From Phycisphaerales bacterium (GTDB lineage: Bacteria; Planctomycetota; Phycisphaerae; Phycisphaerales; UBA1924), in assembly GCA_035627955.1 (NCBI GenBank), contig DASPKU010000013.1, positions 186,001-250,000 of the forward strand: a DNA stretch of 64,000 nt, given 5' to 3'. How positions within the stretch are numbered: the stretch's first letter is position 1; every line of letters starts with the position of its first letter. The position numbers and the translations under genes are program-made. Below, piece after piece: positions 1-7,999 of the stretch. The notes beneath the pieces were generated by a model that saw nothing but the letters and a program-made list of their open reading frames with translations, did no database searches and was not told the DNA's origin.

Positions 1-2
1 TC

Positions 3-65
3 CGGGCCCGCAACCTCGCGGCCCTGAAGATCTCGCACCTCAAGTACCTCCTCGGGCTCGACTGA
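3..65 (+). CDS. C-terminal fragment of an unidentified protein
   Basis: An open frame enters from the left edge and stops with TGA at 63-65. Only about 20 residues are visible, ending KISHLKYLLGLD. The piece is basic and probably helical. It is too short to assign a family. It is called a gene end only because the frame is open to the edge and the following 365 bases look non-coding. Confidence 0.4.
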   Translation, partial: RARNLAALKISHLKYLLGLD

Positions 66-430
66 CGCCCCCGCCGCACGTCCCCCGCCGCCGCGAAGCT
101 CTCCCCCTCCCCGCCGCCGCCCCCTCCACGCACCCGCACGCGCCCGGCAGGTAGCACCACCAAGACCGTGCCACCCCCTTTCTGCTCTGAGAAAGGTGCT
201 GGGGGGACCTGCGTCGCTGCGAAGGACCATCGCCTTCGCCGAGCCGAAGGTGATGGCACGCCGAGAGGGTGATGCCACCTGCCGTCTTCCGGCGCCAGCC
301 GCCGCACCATGCCGCACCCTTACCACCGCTGAGAACGGCCCGGGAGAGCCCGAGAGGCCCGGCCTGAGGGCCTCTCGGATGCGCGGCGCCGATCACGCGG
401 CGGCGACAGACATCCGGGTAAGCTCCCCCG
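66..430. other. Intergenic stretch with two hairpin repeats
   Basis: No convincing gene is seen. The stretch holds two imperfect palindromes, near 165-205 and 225-262. Both belong to a repeat family seen elsewhere in the window (core GCTCTG or similar, flanked by CACC/CATC and GGTG/GATGG arms). A minus-strand open frame here is low-complexity and Gly/Arg-rich and is not supported. Confidence 0.5.
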
Positions 431-1201
431 GTGCTGTCGGGATCACCAAGGCGGGGCTGGTTCGGTCGGTTGGTCCGGCTCCGGTGGCCCCGTGTCGCGC
501 GGTGGTCTGTCTACCTCGCGCTCGCGCTGTACACCTTCCTGTGGACCAACTACTACCCGCCGCGGCATCTCGCGTGGCTCGGGGTGTGCGCCTACCTCAC
601 CGGTCCCACGTACACCCCCATCATCCCGCACGTTATGGTGGTGGAGGAGGCGGGCACAACTCGCTTTGTTCCCTACTACAGCGACGAGGGCGCGCGCATC
701 CAACGAGCCCGCCGCCCGGGAGAGGTCGTGCGCGGCAGCCTGATGACGCACCCGTGGCCCAGGAGCGAGGGCCTGCTCGCGCCGGTGCACGAGACGTTCC
801 ACGTCAAGCTCTATGTTCAGGACGATCCCTACGGGGGCGGCCCCCTGCTGCGCCCCGCCGAAGTCGCCGCCCTGCGCCCGCTCTACGCCGACTTCATCGA
901 GAAAGAGTGGAATGGCCCGTACTCGCCCACCTACCTGCGCTTCTTCCGCGAGGGCGATGGGACGCGCTCCATCGTCCACCCGGGGTGGCTGGCGCACGAC
1001 GCTCTCATCGCCGTGCTACTCGCTGCCACCCTCGCGTCAACCGTGCGGCACGGGGCGCGGCAACGAAGGGCGGGCCGCTACCGGAAGCGGCGCCGCCTGC
1101 TGGCGGGAGGCTCCTGCCCGAGCTGCCGGTACACCATCAGCACCCTGCGCGACCGCGGGGTTGCCAACTGCCCCGAGTGCGGGCGCGTTCTCCGGGCGTA
1201 G
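431..1201 (+). CDS. Membrane protein with C-terminal zinc ribbon
   Basis: Unknown function. The start read here is GTG without a clear ribosome site, so the exact start is uncertain. A basic N-terminus is followed by a hydrophobic segment at about residues 26-45 and another at about 190-205. Between them is a soluble region of roughly 140 residues. The C-terminus is a zinc-ribbon-like module, CPSCRYTI then CPECGRVL (four Cys in two CxxC pairs). The same ribbon style ends three other membrane proteins in this window, near 42.5, 43.1 and 61.4 kb, which argues that this is a real gene of a lineage family. Confidence 0.75.
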   Translation: MLSGSPRRGWFGRLVRLRWPRVARWSVYLALALYTFLWTNYYPPRHLAWLGVCAYLTGPTYTPIIPHVMVVEEAGTTRFVPYYSDEGARIQRARRPGEVVRGSLMTHPWPRSEGLLAPVHETFHVKLYVQDDPYGGGPLLRPAEVAALRPLYADFIEKEWNGPYSPTYLRFFREGDGTRSIVHPGWLAHDALIAVLLAATLASTVRHGARQRRAGRYRKRRRLLAGGSCPSCRYTISTLRDRGVANCPECGRVLRA

Positions 1202-1219
1202 GACTGGAAGTGGTGTACC

Positions 1220-1594
1220 TCACGGCCCAATGAACCGCCACCTGCCGTCCGCGCGGCACTCGTACCGCCACCCAGGGCCGCGCTCGCGGCTCACGTCGAT
1301 GCTCAGCACGAAGTGGTTTGTACCGGGTTCATAGTGCCAGCTGAGCTCCCGCGGCGGAGGCGTCACCAGATAGTGCGGTGCCAGCGCGATGAGCGAGGGC
1401 GGGAACTGCCCATGGTCGAGGTGGTAGGCCCCCAGCGCCAGCACGATATTGTGCCCGTGCTGGTGCGCGGCGGTGCTGAACGCAAGCACCGCACCCGGAC
1501 GCGGCCCTCGTGCCAGAATGGCCGCGAGGACGGCGGTGATGATCAGCACCGTCACCATCGCGCCCGCAACGAGCCGCCGCCCGGGTGTGCTCAT
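1220..1594 (-). CDS. Membrane-anchored hypothetical protein, pseudopilin-like length
   Basis: Unrecognised 124-residue protein. Residues about 8-28 form one hydrophobic segment with a short basic N-terminus. The rest contains GAYHLDHGQFPPSLIALAPHYL-like spacing (Y..DHGQFP..L..L.P.YL), which resembles the soluble part of GspG-like and type-II-secretion-like small proteins. It lacks the canonical FTLIE cleavage site, so a pilin role is only an analogy. It converges with the preceding plus-strand membrane gene, with about 18 bases between stops. No Shine-Dalgarno is apparent. Confidence 0.65.
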   Translation of the reverse strand: MSTPGRRLVAGAMVTVLIITAVLAAILARGPRPGAVLAFSTAAHQHGHNIVLALGAYHLDHGQFPPSLIALAPHYLVTPPPRELSWHYEPGTNHFVLSIDVSRERGPGWRYECRADGRWRFIGP

Positions 1595-1671
1595 GCGGAA
1601 TTATTGACGGTCGTGGGCACGCGTGTTCGGCCCCAGCGATTTCTTCCTCGGCAGGCGGCACTGCCTTCGTG

Positions 1672-1701
1672 CCATCACCTTTCGGCTCTGCGAAAGGTGA
1701 T
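1672..1701. repeat. REP-like palindrome
   Basis: Perfect inverted repeat: 12-base arms CATCACCTTTCG and its complement around a GCTCTG loop, just after TGC and before GTTCGGCG. Same family as the palindromes near 165-262, 16984, 20012 and 62655. It lies between two minus-strand genes and could also act in RNA 3'-end formation. Confidence 0.65.
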
Positions 1702-1714
1702 GGTTCGGCGCACT

Positions 1715-2161
1715 TCAATCTTCACCGTTCTGCTCACGCGTCAACCAGTCCGCGTGGATGGGCCACCCCTCAAGCGCGGCTCGCGCCCGATCAAGATGAG
1801 CCAGAGCGGGGGCGATGGTCCGCAGCGCCCATTGAACCGCGTCGGCGGTGAAGTCGCTCTCCGAGTCCCGCCCCGGCTGCGCGTGGTAGTGCCCGATCTC
1901 GACGCTTGCCGCGGGGCACCACATGAAGTCGTCAGTTGCGAGCACGGGAGGCGTGAGCTTTACGAAGGAGGCATCAAGGCAGTCGATCCCGTCGTATGAC
2001 CCAAGCACCACCAGCCCCAGGTCGCCCGTCCGGTACCGCAGTGCCGCCATCATGTTGCAACCGTGCCTGACGCCGTCAAGGCGAAACCCGGCCGCTTCGA
2101 GCGAAGGACCGAGCGCCTGGCCCACGGCGGCGAACACGCGCGCGTCGTCGTAACGCACCAT
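1715..2161 (-). CDS. Hypothetical protein
   Basis: Unrecognised protein of 148 residues starting MVRYDDARVFAAVG. The open frame extends further upstream, but the upstream part is Gly/Arg-rich low complexity, so the internal ATG at 2159-2161 is preferred. The body looks like a compact soluble alpha/beta protein, with a GYDGID-type turn, a WCPAASVEIGHYH segment and an acidic C-terminus (REQNGED). No signal peptide or membrane segment is visible. A stand-alone cytosolic protein is the most that can be said. Confidence 0.6.
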   Translation of the reverse strand: MVRYDDARVFAAVGQALGPSLEAAGFRLDGVRHGCNMMAALRYRTGDLGLVVLGSYDGIDCLDASFVKLTPPVLATDDFMWCPAASVEIGHYHAQPGRDSESDFTADAVQWALRTIAPALAHLDRARAALEGWPIHADWLTREQNGED

Positions 2162-2487
2162 CGACCCAGTGTAGAGCTGGCTGCGTGTCCCGACGCCAAC
2201 GCGACACGTCCCCCCTCGCCTCGAAGCCTTCCACAACGCCGCCGCACCCGCCCCGCCCCCGTCCGGCGCGGCCCCGGTCGGCGCCCGCGCCTCCCCGCAC
2301 CGGCACGCCGGCGCGGCGCACCGGCCCGAACCCCTCACACCCCGGCCCGCGACCAGAACCCACCGGCCCGCCCACGGAAAGTCCCCGCCCCGCCTCAAGC
2401 CGCCCCCGAAAGCCGCCGATGCGGAATGGTGTGGGGCGGCGCGGGCCGCTCCTGGGAACGCATCAGCAAGACACGGAGACCCAGCCC
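2162..2487. other. Intergenic region, divergent promoters expected
   Basis: About 325 bases between divergent genes. The plus strand is C- and CCG-rich, with no gene, repeat or clear promoter boxes recognised. GGAG at about 2475-2478 is the ribosome site of the following gene. Confidence 0.4.
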
Positions 2488-3153
2488 ATGAACATGCCCA
2501 CCAAGAACAACTCCGAGCTCCGCAGCTGGGCCCGCGTGCACGCGCCCATCTGGGTGCAGGAGCAGGCCACGATCGGGCTCTCGCCGCAGGCCGCGCAGGG
2601 GTTCCAGCAATCCGTGGACGAGCTGGAGGCCGCGGCCGCCAAGGTCAACCAGCTGCGGCAGGCAGCGATCGACGCCACGCTGGAGTACAACAACGCCCTG
2701 GCGCAGGTGAAGCGGCTGGGCGGGGCCAACGTCAACACCATCAAGGCCTACGCCCAGGCCAGCGGCGACCGCTCGGTGTTCGCCCGGGCGAGCATCGAGC
2801 CCAACGCGGGCCCGGGCACCCTGCCCCCGCCGGTGCCGCCCTCATCAATCGCCGCGCAGGTCCTCCCCGGCGGCGCCCTGGAGCTGCGCTGGAAAGCGAA
2901 GCAGCCCCGGGGCCTGGAGAACGTGCAGTACCAGGTGCGGCGCAGCCTGAACAACGAACGCGAGTGGACCCTCATCGGCACCGCGGGCAGCGTCAAGCGC
3001 TACGTGGACAACACCCTCCCGCTGGGCGTCACCACCGCCCGATACCTGCTCACCCCCTGGCGCGGCGACCACCGCGGGGAGTCAAGCGACGTGTTCACCT
3101 TCCAGGTCGGCCGCGCCCCGAGTGAGGTCGAAGCCGCCCGCCGCGCTGCGTGA
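2488..3153 (+). CDS. Fibronectin-type-III-like domain protein
   Basis: A 221-residue protein, MNMPTKNNSELRSW at its start, with GGAG about nine bases ahead of the ATG. Residues about 1-90 are helical (Ala/Gln/Lys-rich, possibly coiled). Residues about 110-215 look like an Fn3-type beta sandwich: LELRWKAKQPRGLENVQYQVRR, then RYVDNTLPLG, then YLLTPWRG. There is no signal peptide, so the Fn3 fold is probably cytoplasmic or exported by an unusual route. Similar helix-plus-Fn3 hypotheticals are common in planctomycetes (recalled, not searched). Function unknown. Confidence 0.75.
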   Translation: MNMPTKNNSELRSWARVHAPIWVQEQATIGLSPQAAQGFQQSVDELEAAAAKVNQLRQAAIDATLEYNNALAQVKRLGGANVNTIKAYAQASGDRSVFARASIEPNAGPGTLPPPVPPSSIAAQVLPGGALELRWKAKQPRGLENVQYQVRRSLNNEREWTLIGTAGSVKRYVDNTLPLGVTTARYLLTPWRGDHRGESSDVFTFQVGRAPSEVEAARRAA

Positions 3154-3180
3154 AAAGCCGCGGAGGCACAGAGAAGAGGA

Positions 3181-3381
3181 TCTCTCGCGGAGACGCGGGG
3201 ACGCGGAGAAGAAAAGGCGAGGAAGCTCGGTCAAGCGGGATCATGATCCTGATTGAGCTTTGAGCTTTGAGCTTTGAGCTTTGAGCTTTGAGCTTTGAGC
3301 ATTGAGCTTTCTCCCACATCCCAAATCCAAAATCCCACATCCCAAATGCCTTCCTCCGCGCCTCCGCGCCTCCGCGAGAGA
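3181..3381. repeat. Inverted-repeat element with internal heptamer arrays
   Basis: Left arm at 3181-3210 (TCTCTCGCGGAGACGCGG...) and right arm at 3352-3381 (...CTCCGCGCCTCCGCGAGAGA) are near-complements. Between them lie two 7-bp tandem arrays: TTGAGCT, eight units at 3253-3308, and CCCACAT/CCCAAAT, five units at 3313-3347. The same arms recur at 5801-5934 and 34358-34470. Confidence 0.85.
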
Positions 3382-3388
3382 CCCGCCT

Positions 3389-4147
3389 TCACCCCGCCTC
3401 GTCCGCCCACCCCTTGCCCGCCCCCGGGCTGGGCACGATGATCACCTTGCCCGCGTGCTCGTCGTGCTGCCCGGTGACGTGATCCGCCAGGAACGCCGCG
3501 GCCTCCGCGGGATGGATCGTGCGGTCCTTGGGCAGCAGGTCCTCGCCGACGATCCCCCGCAGCATCGCCGTCTCCACGCTGCCTAAACAGAGCGCGAAGG
3601 CCCGCACGCCGATGTCGCGCCCCTCGTTGGCGAGGCTCTTCACCATCACGTTCAGCGCCCCCTTGGCCGCGGCGTACGCGAACAGCCCGGGGAACGGGTC
3701 GACGGTGGACATGCTCGACACATTCAGCACGCACGGCCGCCCGCGCCCGGGCAGCACCTCGTCCTCCCCGAACTGCTTCTCGAAGACCTTCCACGCTGCG
3801 ACGGTGAGGTACGCCGGCCCCAGCGCGTTCACCGCGAACACCTCCTGGATGAGGTCGGGCGTGTGCTGCGTGATGGGCACGCACGGCGCGTACCCCGCGT
3901 TGTTGATGAGGGCATCCACGCGCGAGAACTCGCCGACGGCGCGGTCCACCAGCTTCTGGCACTGCTCCGGATCGCGCACGTCCGTGGGCGACACCAGGCC
4001 CGGCCCCTCCAGCATGCCCAGCGTCTGCTCCAGCGCATCCCGCCGCCGCCCCGCCAGCACCACTCGGTAGTTGCGCCGCGAGAGTTCGACCGCCAGCTCA
4101 CGCCCGATCCCCGAACCCGCGCCCGTCACGATCGCCACTGGAAGCAT
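3389..4147 (-). CDS. SDR-family oxidoreductase
   Basis: Short-chain dehydrogenase/reductase, an NAD(P)-dependent cytosolic enzyme with a Rossmann fold. The glycine-rich TGAGSGIG motif lies at residues 8-15, NNAG in the middle, and the active-site serine in NVSSMS, followed by the YAAAK (YxxxK) catalytic pair. From MLPVAIVTG the length is 252, normal for classical SDRs. Two upstream in-frame ATGs exist (4159 and 4171) but add only a few residues. It is divergent from the solute-binding protein, with 36 bases between starts, so they share a promoter region. The substrate cannot be told from sequence. Confidence 0.9.
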   Translation of the reverse strand: MLPVAIVTGAGSGIGRELAVELSRRNYRVVLAGRRRDALEQTLGMLEGPGLVSPTDVRDPEQCQKLVDRAVGEFSRVDALINNAGYAPCVPITQHTPDLIQEVFAVNALGPAYLTVAAWKVFEKQFGEDEVLPGRGRPCVLNVSSMSTVDPFPGLFAYAAAKGALNVMVKSLANEGRDIGVRAFALCLGSVETAMLRGIVGEDLLPKDRTIHPAEAAAFLADHVTGQHDEHAGKVIIVPSPGAGKGWADEAG

Positions 4148-4183
4148 GCGGGGCACCATACCCCGCCCCATACACTCCCCGCA

Positions 4184-5794
4184 ATGTCACCCCGCGACCT
4201 GATCTCCCGCACGGCCATCGTCCTCGCCCTGGCGCTCATCCTGGGGGTGCCCTTCCTCCTGCGCCCCAAGTCCGAGGCCCAGGCCAGCAGTGCAGGAGGC
4301 AGCAGTGGGGGAGCGGCACCCGCCGCATCGAGTCTCAAACTCGTCGTCGTCACCCCCCACGTCCCCCAAATCCGCTCCGAGTTCGAGAAGGCCTTCACCC
4401 GCTGGCACCAGCGCACGCACGGCCAGCCCGTCGCCATCGACTGGCGCGTCCCCGGCGGCACCAGCGACATCCTGACTCAACTGGAAGCCCAGTACCAGTC
4501 CGCCGTCCGCACGGGCCAGGTCGACCTGAGCGACCCCAGGAACCCGAAGATCGAGCCCGGCACCATCGCCTTCGACCTCATGTTCGGCGGCGGCAGCTAC
4601 GACCACGGCCGCGTCAAGGCCGGCGTCAAGGGCACGCTGACCAACAAGGACGGCACCACGACGAACTACGCCGTCCCCATGTCCGAGCCCGCGGGCTTCG
4701 ACCCCACGCGAATGACGGACTGGTTCGGCGACAACTCCGTCGGCGCCCAGCTCCTCTACGACAACGACCAGCACTGGATCGGCGTCGCCCTCTCCGGCTT
4801 CGGCCTCGTCTACAACCGCGAGATGCTCGCCGACCTCAACATCCCCACGCCCACCCGCTTCGACGACCTCGCCGACCCCCGCCTCTTCGGTAACGTCATC
4901 CTCGCCGACCCCCGCCAAAGCGGCTCCGTCGCCACCACCCTCGACTCCATCCTCAGCAACTACGGCTGGGACCGCGGCTGGCGCCTCATCCGCGAGATCT
5001 GCGCCAACTCCCGCGGCTTCGTCAACTCCGCCCCCAAGCCCCCCATCGACGTCAGCCAGGGCGAGGCCGCCGCCGCCCTCGCCATCGACTTCTACGGCCG
5101 CGGCCAGGCCCAGGCCATCGTGCCCCCCGGCGAAGACCCCAGCAACAGCCGCGTCGGCTACGTCGACCCCGCCGGCGCCACCTACATCGACGCCGACCCC
5201 ATCTCCATCCTCCGCGGCGGCCCCAACCCCGCGCTCGCCCGCCGCTTCGTCGAGTTCTGCCTCACCGAAGAGGCCCAGGCCCTCTGGCAGTTCCGCGCCC
5301 GCCCCCGCGCCGACAACCCCACCGGCGCAAGCGGCGAGGAGATGGGCCCCGAGCAGTACGAGCTCCGCCGCATGCCCGCCCGCCGCGTCATGTACGACAA
5401 GTACAAAGAACACTTCATCGACCAGGCCGACCCCTTCGAGATCGCCAGCAAAACCCTCCCCAGGGGCTGGCGCGGCGGCCTGGGCATCATGATGGGCGCC
5501 TTCGCCATCGACAACGCCCACGCCCAGCGCGACGCCTGGTCCGCCCTCCTCAAGGCCCGCGCCACGCCCACCTTCCCCGCCGCCACACTCGCCGAGATGG
5601 AACGCCTCTTCTACGCCTTCCCGCCCACCACCCTCCCCGACGGCACCACCCTCGAGTTCACCCCCGACACCTTCAAGCAGATCGAAGCCGCGTGGAAGAA
5701 GAGCCCCCAGTTCCGCTGCCGCTGCGAGATCGAGTACACCCGCTGGTTCCGCGAAACCTACGAGCGCGTCACCGCCCTCGGCTCATCCAACTAA
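4184..5794 (+). CDS. Extracellular solute-binding protein (ABC type)
   Basis: A 536-residue exported binding protein. Residues 1-32 form a signal peptide or anchor (RTAIVLALALILGVPFLL), followed by a Gly/Ser/Ala linker. Segments such as LKLVVVTPHVPQIRSEFEKAF, SGFGLVYNREMLADLNIPTP and DPRQSGSVATTLD are typical of family-1, iron/thiamine-type periplasmic binding proteins. It is longer than the usual 330-400 residues, with a C-terminal extension from about residue 400. No permease or ATPase gene is adjacent, so it is an orphan component; the ligand is unknown. Confidence 0.85.
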   Translation: MSPRDLISRTAIVLALALILGVPFLLRPKSEAQASSAGGSSGGAAPAASSLKLVVVTPHVPQIRSEFEKAFTRWHQRTHGQPVAIDWRVPGGTSDILTQLEAQYQSAVRTGQVDLSDPRNPKIEPGTIAFDLMFGGGSYDHGRVKAGVKGTLTNKDGTTTNYAVPMSEPAGFDPTRMTDWFGDNSVGAQLLYDNDQHWIGVALSGFGLVYNREMLADLNIPTPTRFDDLADPRLFGNVILADPRQSGSVATTLDSILSNYGWDRGWRLIREICANSRGFVNSAPKPPIDVSQGEAAAALAIDFYGRGQAQAIVPPGEDPSNSRVGYVDPAGATYIDADPISILRGGPNPALARRFVEFCLTEEAQALWQFRARPRADNPTGASGEEMGPEQYELRRMPARRVMYDKYKEHFIDQADPFEIASKTLPRGWRGGLGIMMGAFAIDNAHAQRDAWSALLKARATPTFPAATLAEMERLFYAFPPTTLPDGTTLEFTPDTFKQIEAAWKKSPQFRCRCEIEYTRWFRETYERVTALGSSN

Positions 5795-5800
5795 GACAAG

Positions 5801-5975
5801 TCTCTCGCGGAGGACGCGGAGGCGCGGAGAGGAAAACAAGAACACCGTCCTGTCTGCTCCCGTCTGCATTCCGATCTTTCGCCCTGTCCTGTTCCCCTGC
5901 CTCTCCTCCGCGCCGCCGCGCCCTCCGCGAGAGGCACTCCCCGCCTTCCTCTGCGTTCTCTGCGTGCTCTGCGGT
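5801..5975. repeat. Inverted-repeat element plus CTCTGCG array
   Basis: Left arm 5801-5830 (TCTCTCGCGGAGGACGCGGA...) and right arm 5901-5934 (...CCGCGCCCTCCGCGAGAGG) pair over a 70-base spacer. It is followed at 5943-5975 by a CCTCTGCGTTCTCTGCGTGCTCTGCG run of about 12-base period. It fills the whole gap between the binding-protein and pyruvate-kinase genes; no gene is seen. Confidence 0.8.
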
Positions 5976-6009
5976 TCAATCCTCCCCTTTGCCAAACCGA
6001 TAATCCACC

Positions 6010-7632
6010 ATGGCCAGCCCCGCCACCAACACCCCCCGCGACTCCATCCCCGAGACCCAGGCCCCCAGCATCCTGGCCACCATCGTCGCCACCATCGGCC
6101 CCGCCTCCGAATCACCCGACATGGTCCGCCGCCTGATCGAGGCCGGCGTCGGCATCTTCCGCTTCAACTTCTCCCACGGCTCCTTCGCCGACCACGAGCG
6201 CCGCCTCAAGACGGTCCGCCAGGTCGCCGCCGAGATGCAGACCGTCGTCGCCTGCCTGGGCGACCTCCAGGGCCCCAAGATCCGCGTCGGCCTCATCCCC
6301 GCCGGCGTCGGCCAGCCTTCCCCCAGCGGCGGCGGCATGATCGACGTCGCCGCGGGCCAGGACGTCATCCTCAAGGCCGGCATCAAAGAAGCCTTCATGC
6401 GGCCCAACCCCGCCGCACCCGGCGGCGCCGAGCCCGTCCTCCCCGTCACCTACGAGCCCCTCATCACAGAGGTCGAGCCCGGCCACAAGGTCCTCATCAA
6501 CGACGGCGCCGTCCGCATGCTCGCCGTCGAGCGCGACCTCGCCGCCCGCGAGCTCCGCTGCCGCGTCACCGTCGGCGGCCTCATCAGCAGCAAGAAGGGC
6601 ATCAACCTCCCCCAGACCGCCCTCTCCGCCCCCGCCATCACCGAGCGCGACTGGGAGTGCGTCGCCTGGGCCGTGCAGCACGGCCTGGACTTCCTCGCCC
6701 TCTCCTTCGTCCGCACCGCCGACGAAGTCATGGAGCTCAAGCAGCGCCTCAGCGAGCTCTGTCCGCTCGACAAAACCGCCCAGCCCAACGCCGCCCAGGG
6801 CTCCTGGATCCCCGTCATCGCCAAGATCGAGATGCCCCAGGCCGTCGCCAACCTCGACAAGATCGTCGACGCCGCCGACGGCATCATGGTCGCCCGCGGC
6901 GACCTCGGCGTCGAAATGGACATCGCCAAGGTCCCCGTTGTGCAGAAGCAGATCCTCGCCGCGTGCGATCTCTACGGCAAGCCCTGCATCGTCGCCACGC
7001 AGATGCTCGAGACGATGATCGAGAGCTCAACCCCCACCCGCGCCGAGGCCAGCGACGTCGCCAACGCCATCTACGACGGGGCCGACGCCGTCATGCTCTC
7101 GGCCGAGACCGCCACCGGCAAGCACCCGGCGCTGGTCGTCGAGACCATGGCCCGCATCATCGCCTGCACCGAAGCCCAGCTCCGCTCCCAGCCCCTCCCC
7201 GCCACGCCCCCCTCGCGCCTCTCCGCCGCGCACCGCGGCACTGCCGCCCTCGCCCACGGCGCGTGGTCCATCGCCCGCGACCTCAACGCCAAGCTCGTCG
7301 CCTGCTGGAGCGAGAACGGCGGCACCGCCCGCTACCTCTCCCAGAACCGCTTCAACATCCCCATCCTCGCCTACAGCAGCAGTGAGCACGCCACCCGCCG
7401 CATGCTCCTCCTCCGCGGCGTCACCCCCGTCTGCTGCAAACCCCCCGGCGCCGGCACCCTCAGCGAGTGGAACGCCGCCGTGGACGAGTACGTCCTCAAG
7501 CGCAACCTCGCAGCAAAGGGCGACGCCATCGTCCTCCTCGCCGGCCGCCCCCTGGGCAAAGCCAAAGCCACCAACACCATCGCCATCCACAAAGTCGGCG
7601 AAGCCACCGGCTACACCGCCCACAGCCGCTGA
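6010..7632 (+). CDS. pyk: Pyruvate kinase
   Basis: Catalyses phosphoenolpyruvate plus ADP to pyruvate plus ATP, the last step of glycolysis. Diagnostic segments in order: ATIGPAS near residue 28, [21 protein letters not shown], the active-site Lys region [27 protein letters not shown] and [21 protein letters not shown]. The C-terminal domain is also present. At 540 residues it is longer than the usual ~470, mainly because of an insertion after KIRVG in the B domain ([13 protein letters not shown]). A hairpin repeat lies directly downstream. Confidence 0.97.
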   Translation: MASPATNTPRDSIPETQAPSILATIVATIGPASESPDMVRRLIEAGVGIFRFNFSHGSFADHERRLKTVRQVAAEMQTVVACLGDLQGPKIRVGLIPAGVGQPSPSGGGMIDVAAGQDVILKAGIKEAFMRPNPAAPGGAEPVLPVTYEPLITEVEPGHKVLINDGAVRMLAVERDLAARELRCRVTVGGLISSKKGINLPQTALSAPAITERDWECVAWAVQHGLDFLALSFVRTADEVMELKQRLSELCPLDKTAQPNAAQGSWIPVIAKIEMPQAVANLDKIVDAADGIMVARGDLGVEMDIAKVPVVQKQILAACDLYGKPCIVATQMLETMIESSTPTRAEASDVANAIYDGADAVMLSAETATGKHPALVVETMARIIACTEAQLRSQPLPATPPSRLSAAHRGTAALAHGAWSIARDLNAKLVACWSENGGTARYLSQNRFNIPILAYSSSEHATRRMLLLRGVTPVCCKPPGAGTLSEWNAAVDEYVLKRNLAAKGDAIVLLAGRPLGKAKATNTIAIHKVGEATGYTAHSR

Positions 7633-7633
7633 C

Positions 7634-7700
7634 ACGACGCCGCGACTGAGTCTTCCCACACGACGCCGGGACTGAGCTGCTCTGAGCGAAGTCCCGGGTT
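7634..7700. repeat. Hairpin repeat of the GACGCCGGGACT family, with half copy
   Basis: A full copy at 7661-7700 forms a stem of CCGGGACT with AGTCCCGG around GAGCTGCTCTGAGCGA. It is preceded by a degenerate half copy at 7634-7660. The same half-plus-full arrangement occurs at 14817-14876, and a related hairpin in inverse orientation at 41440-41471. All three follow a stop codon within a few dozen bases. Confidence 0.8.
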
Positions 7701-7727
7701 GACGGCGACTCCCCTCACGCAGTTCTC

Positions 7728-7931
7728 TCACGCCCTATCCGCAATCCGCACAAGCACCCACCGCGCCACAAAGCACAAGGCGCTCACCCCCAGCGCAATC
7801 GCAAACCCGACAGAAGTGTTCCGCGGGAACAGGAACGCGAGTCCAAAGCCGAGGAAGAACGGCGCGAAGATGCCCGCGTACAGCAGGAAGTTAGCCACAA
7901 GCTCGATGGACAGGTCCGTCAAGCGATTCAT
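7728..7931 (-). CDS. Small two-helix membrane protein
   Basis: A 67-residue protein starting [14 protein letters not shown]. The start has a GAGGTGAGG ribosome site; the longer in-frame extension would translate a GACATCC repeat array and is rejected. There are two hydrophobic stretches, about residues 10-35 and 40-62, with little outside the membrane. It lies downstream of the LptC/LptA-like gene on the same strand, separated by a tandem-repeat array. Function unknown. Confidence 0.65.
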   Translation of the reverse strand: MNRLTDLSIELVANFLLYAGIFAPFFLGFGLAFLFPRNTSVGFAIALGVSALCFVARWVLVRIADRA

Positions 7932-7969
7932 GGCCTCACCTCTGGACCCGCATGGCGTGACCGCGCCCT

Positions 7970-7996
7970 GACATCCGACATCCGACATCCGACATC
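7970..7996. repeat. 7-bp tandem array GACATCC
   Basis: Nearly four exact copies of GACATCC, directly after the stop of the LptC/LptA-like gene. A second array of the same unit is at 21171-21204. Confidence 0.9.
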
Positions 7997-7999
7997 AAA

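Noticed and set aside
40-396. Minus-strand 118-residue frame at the left edge
   Set aside because: Gly/Arg-rich, no ribosome site, overlaps palindromic repeats.
3253-3347. Heptamer arrays as a CRISPR
   Set aside because: Units are 7 bp with no spacers and no cas genes.
4187-5521. 444-residue minus-strand frame
   Set aside because: Low-complexity Gly/Val/Ala/Asp shadow of the solute-binding protein gene.
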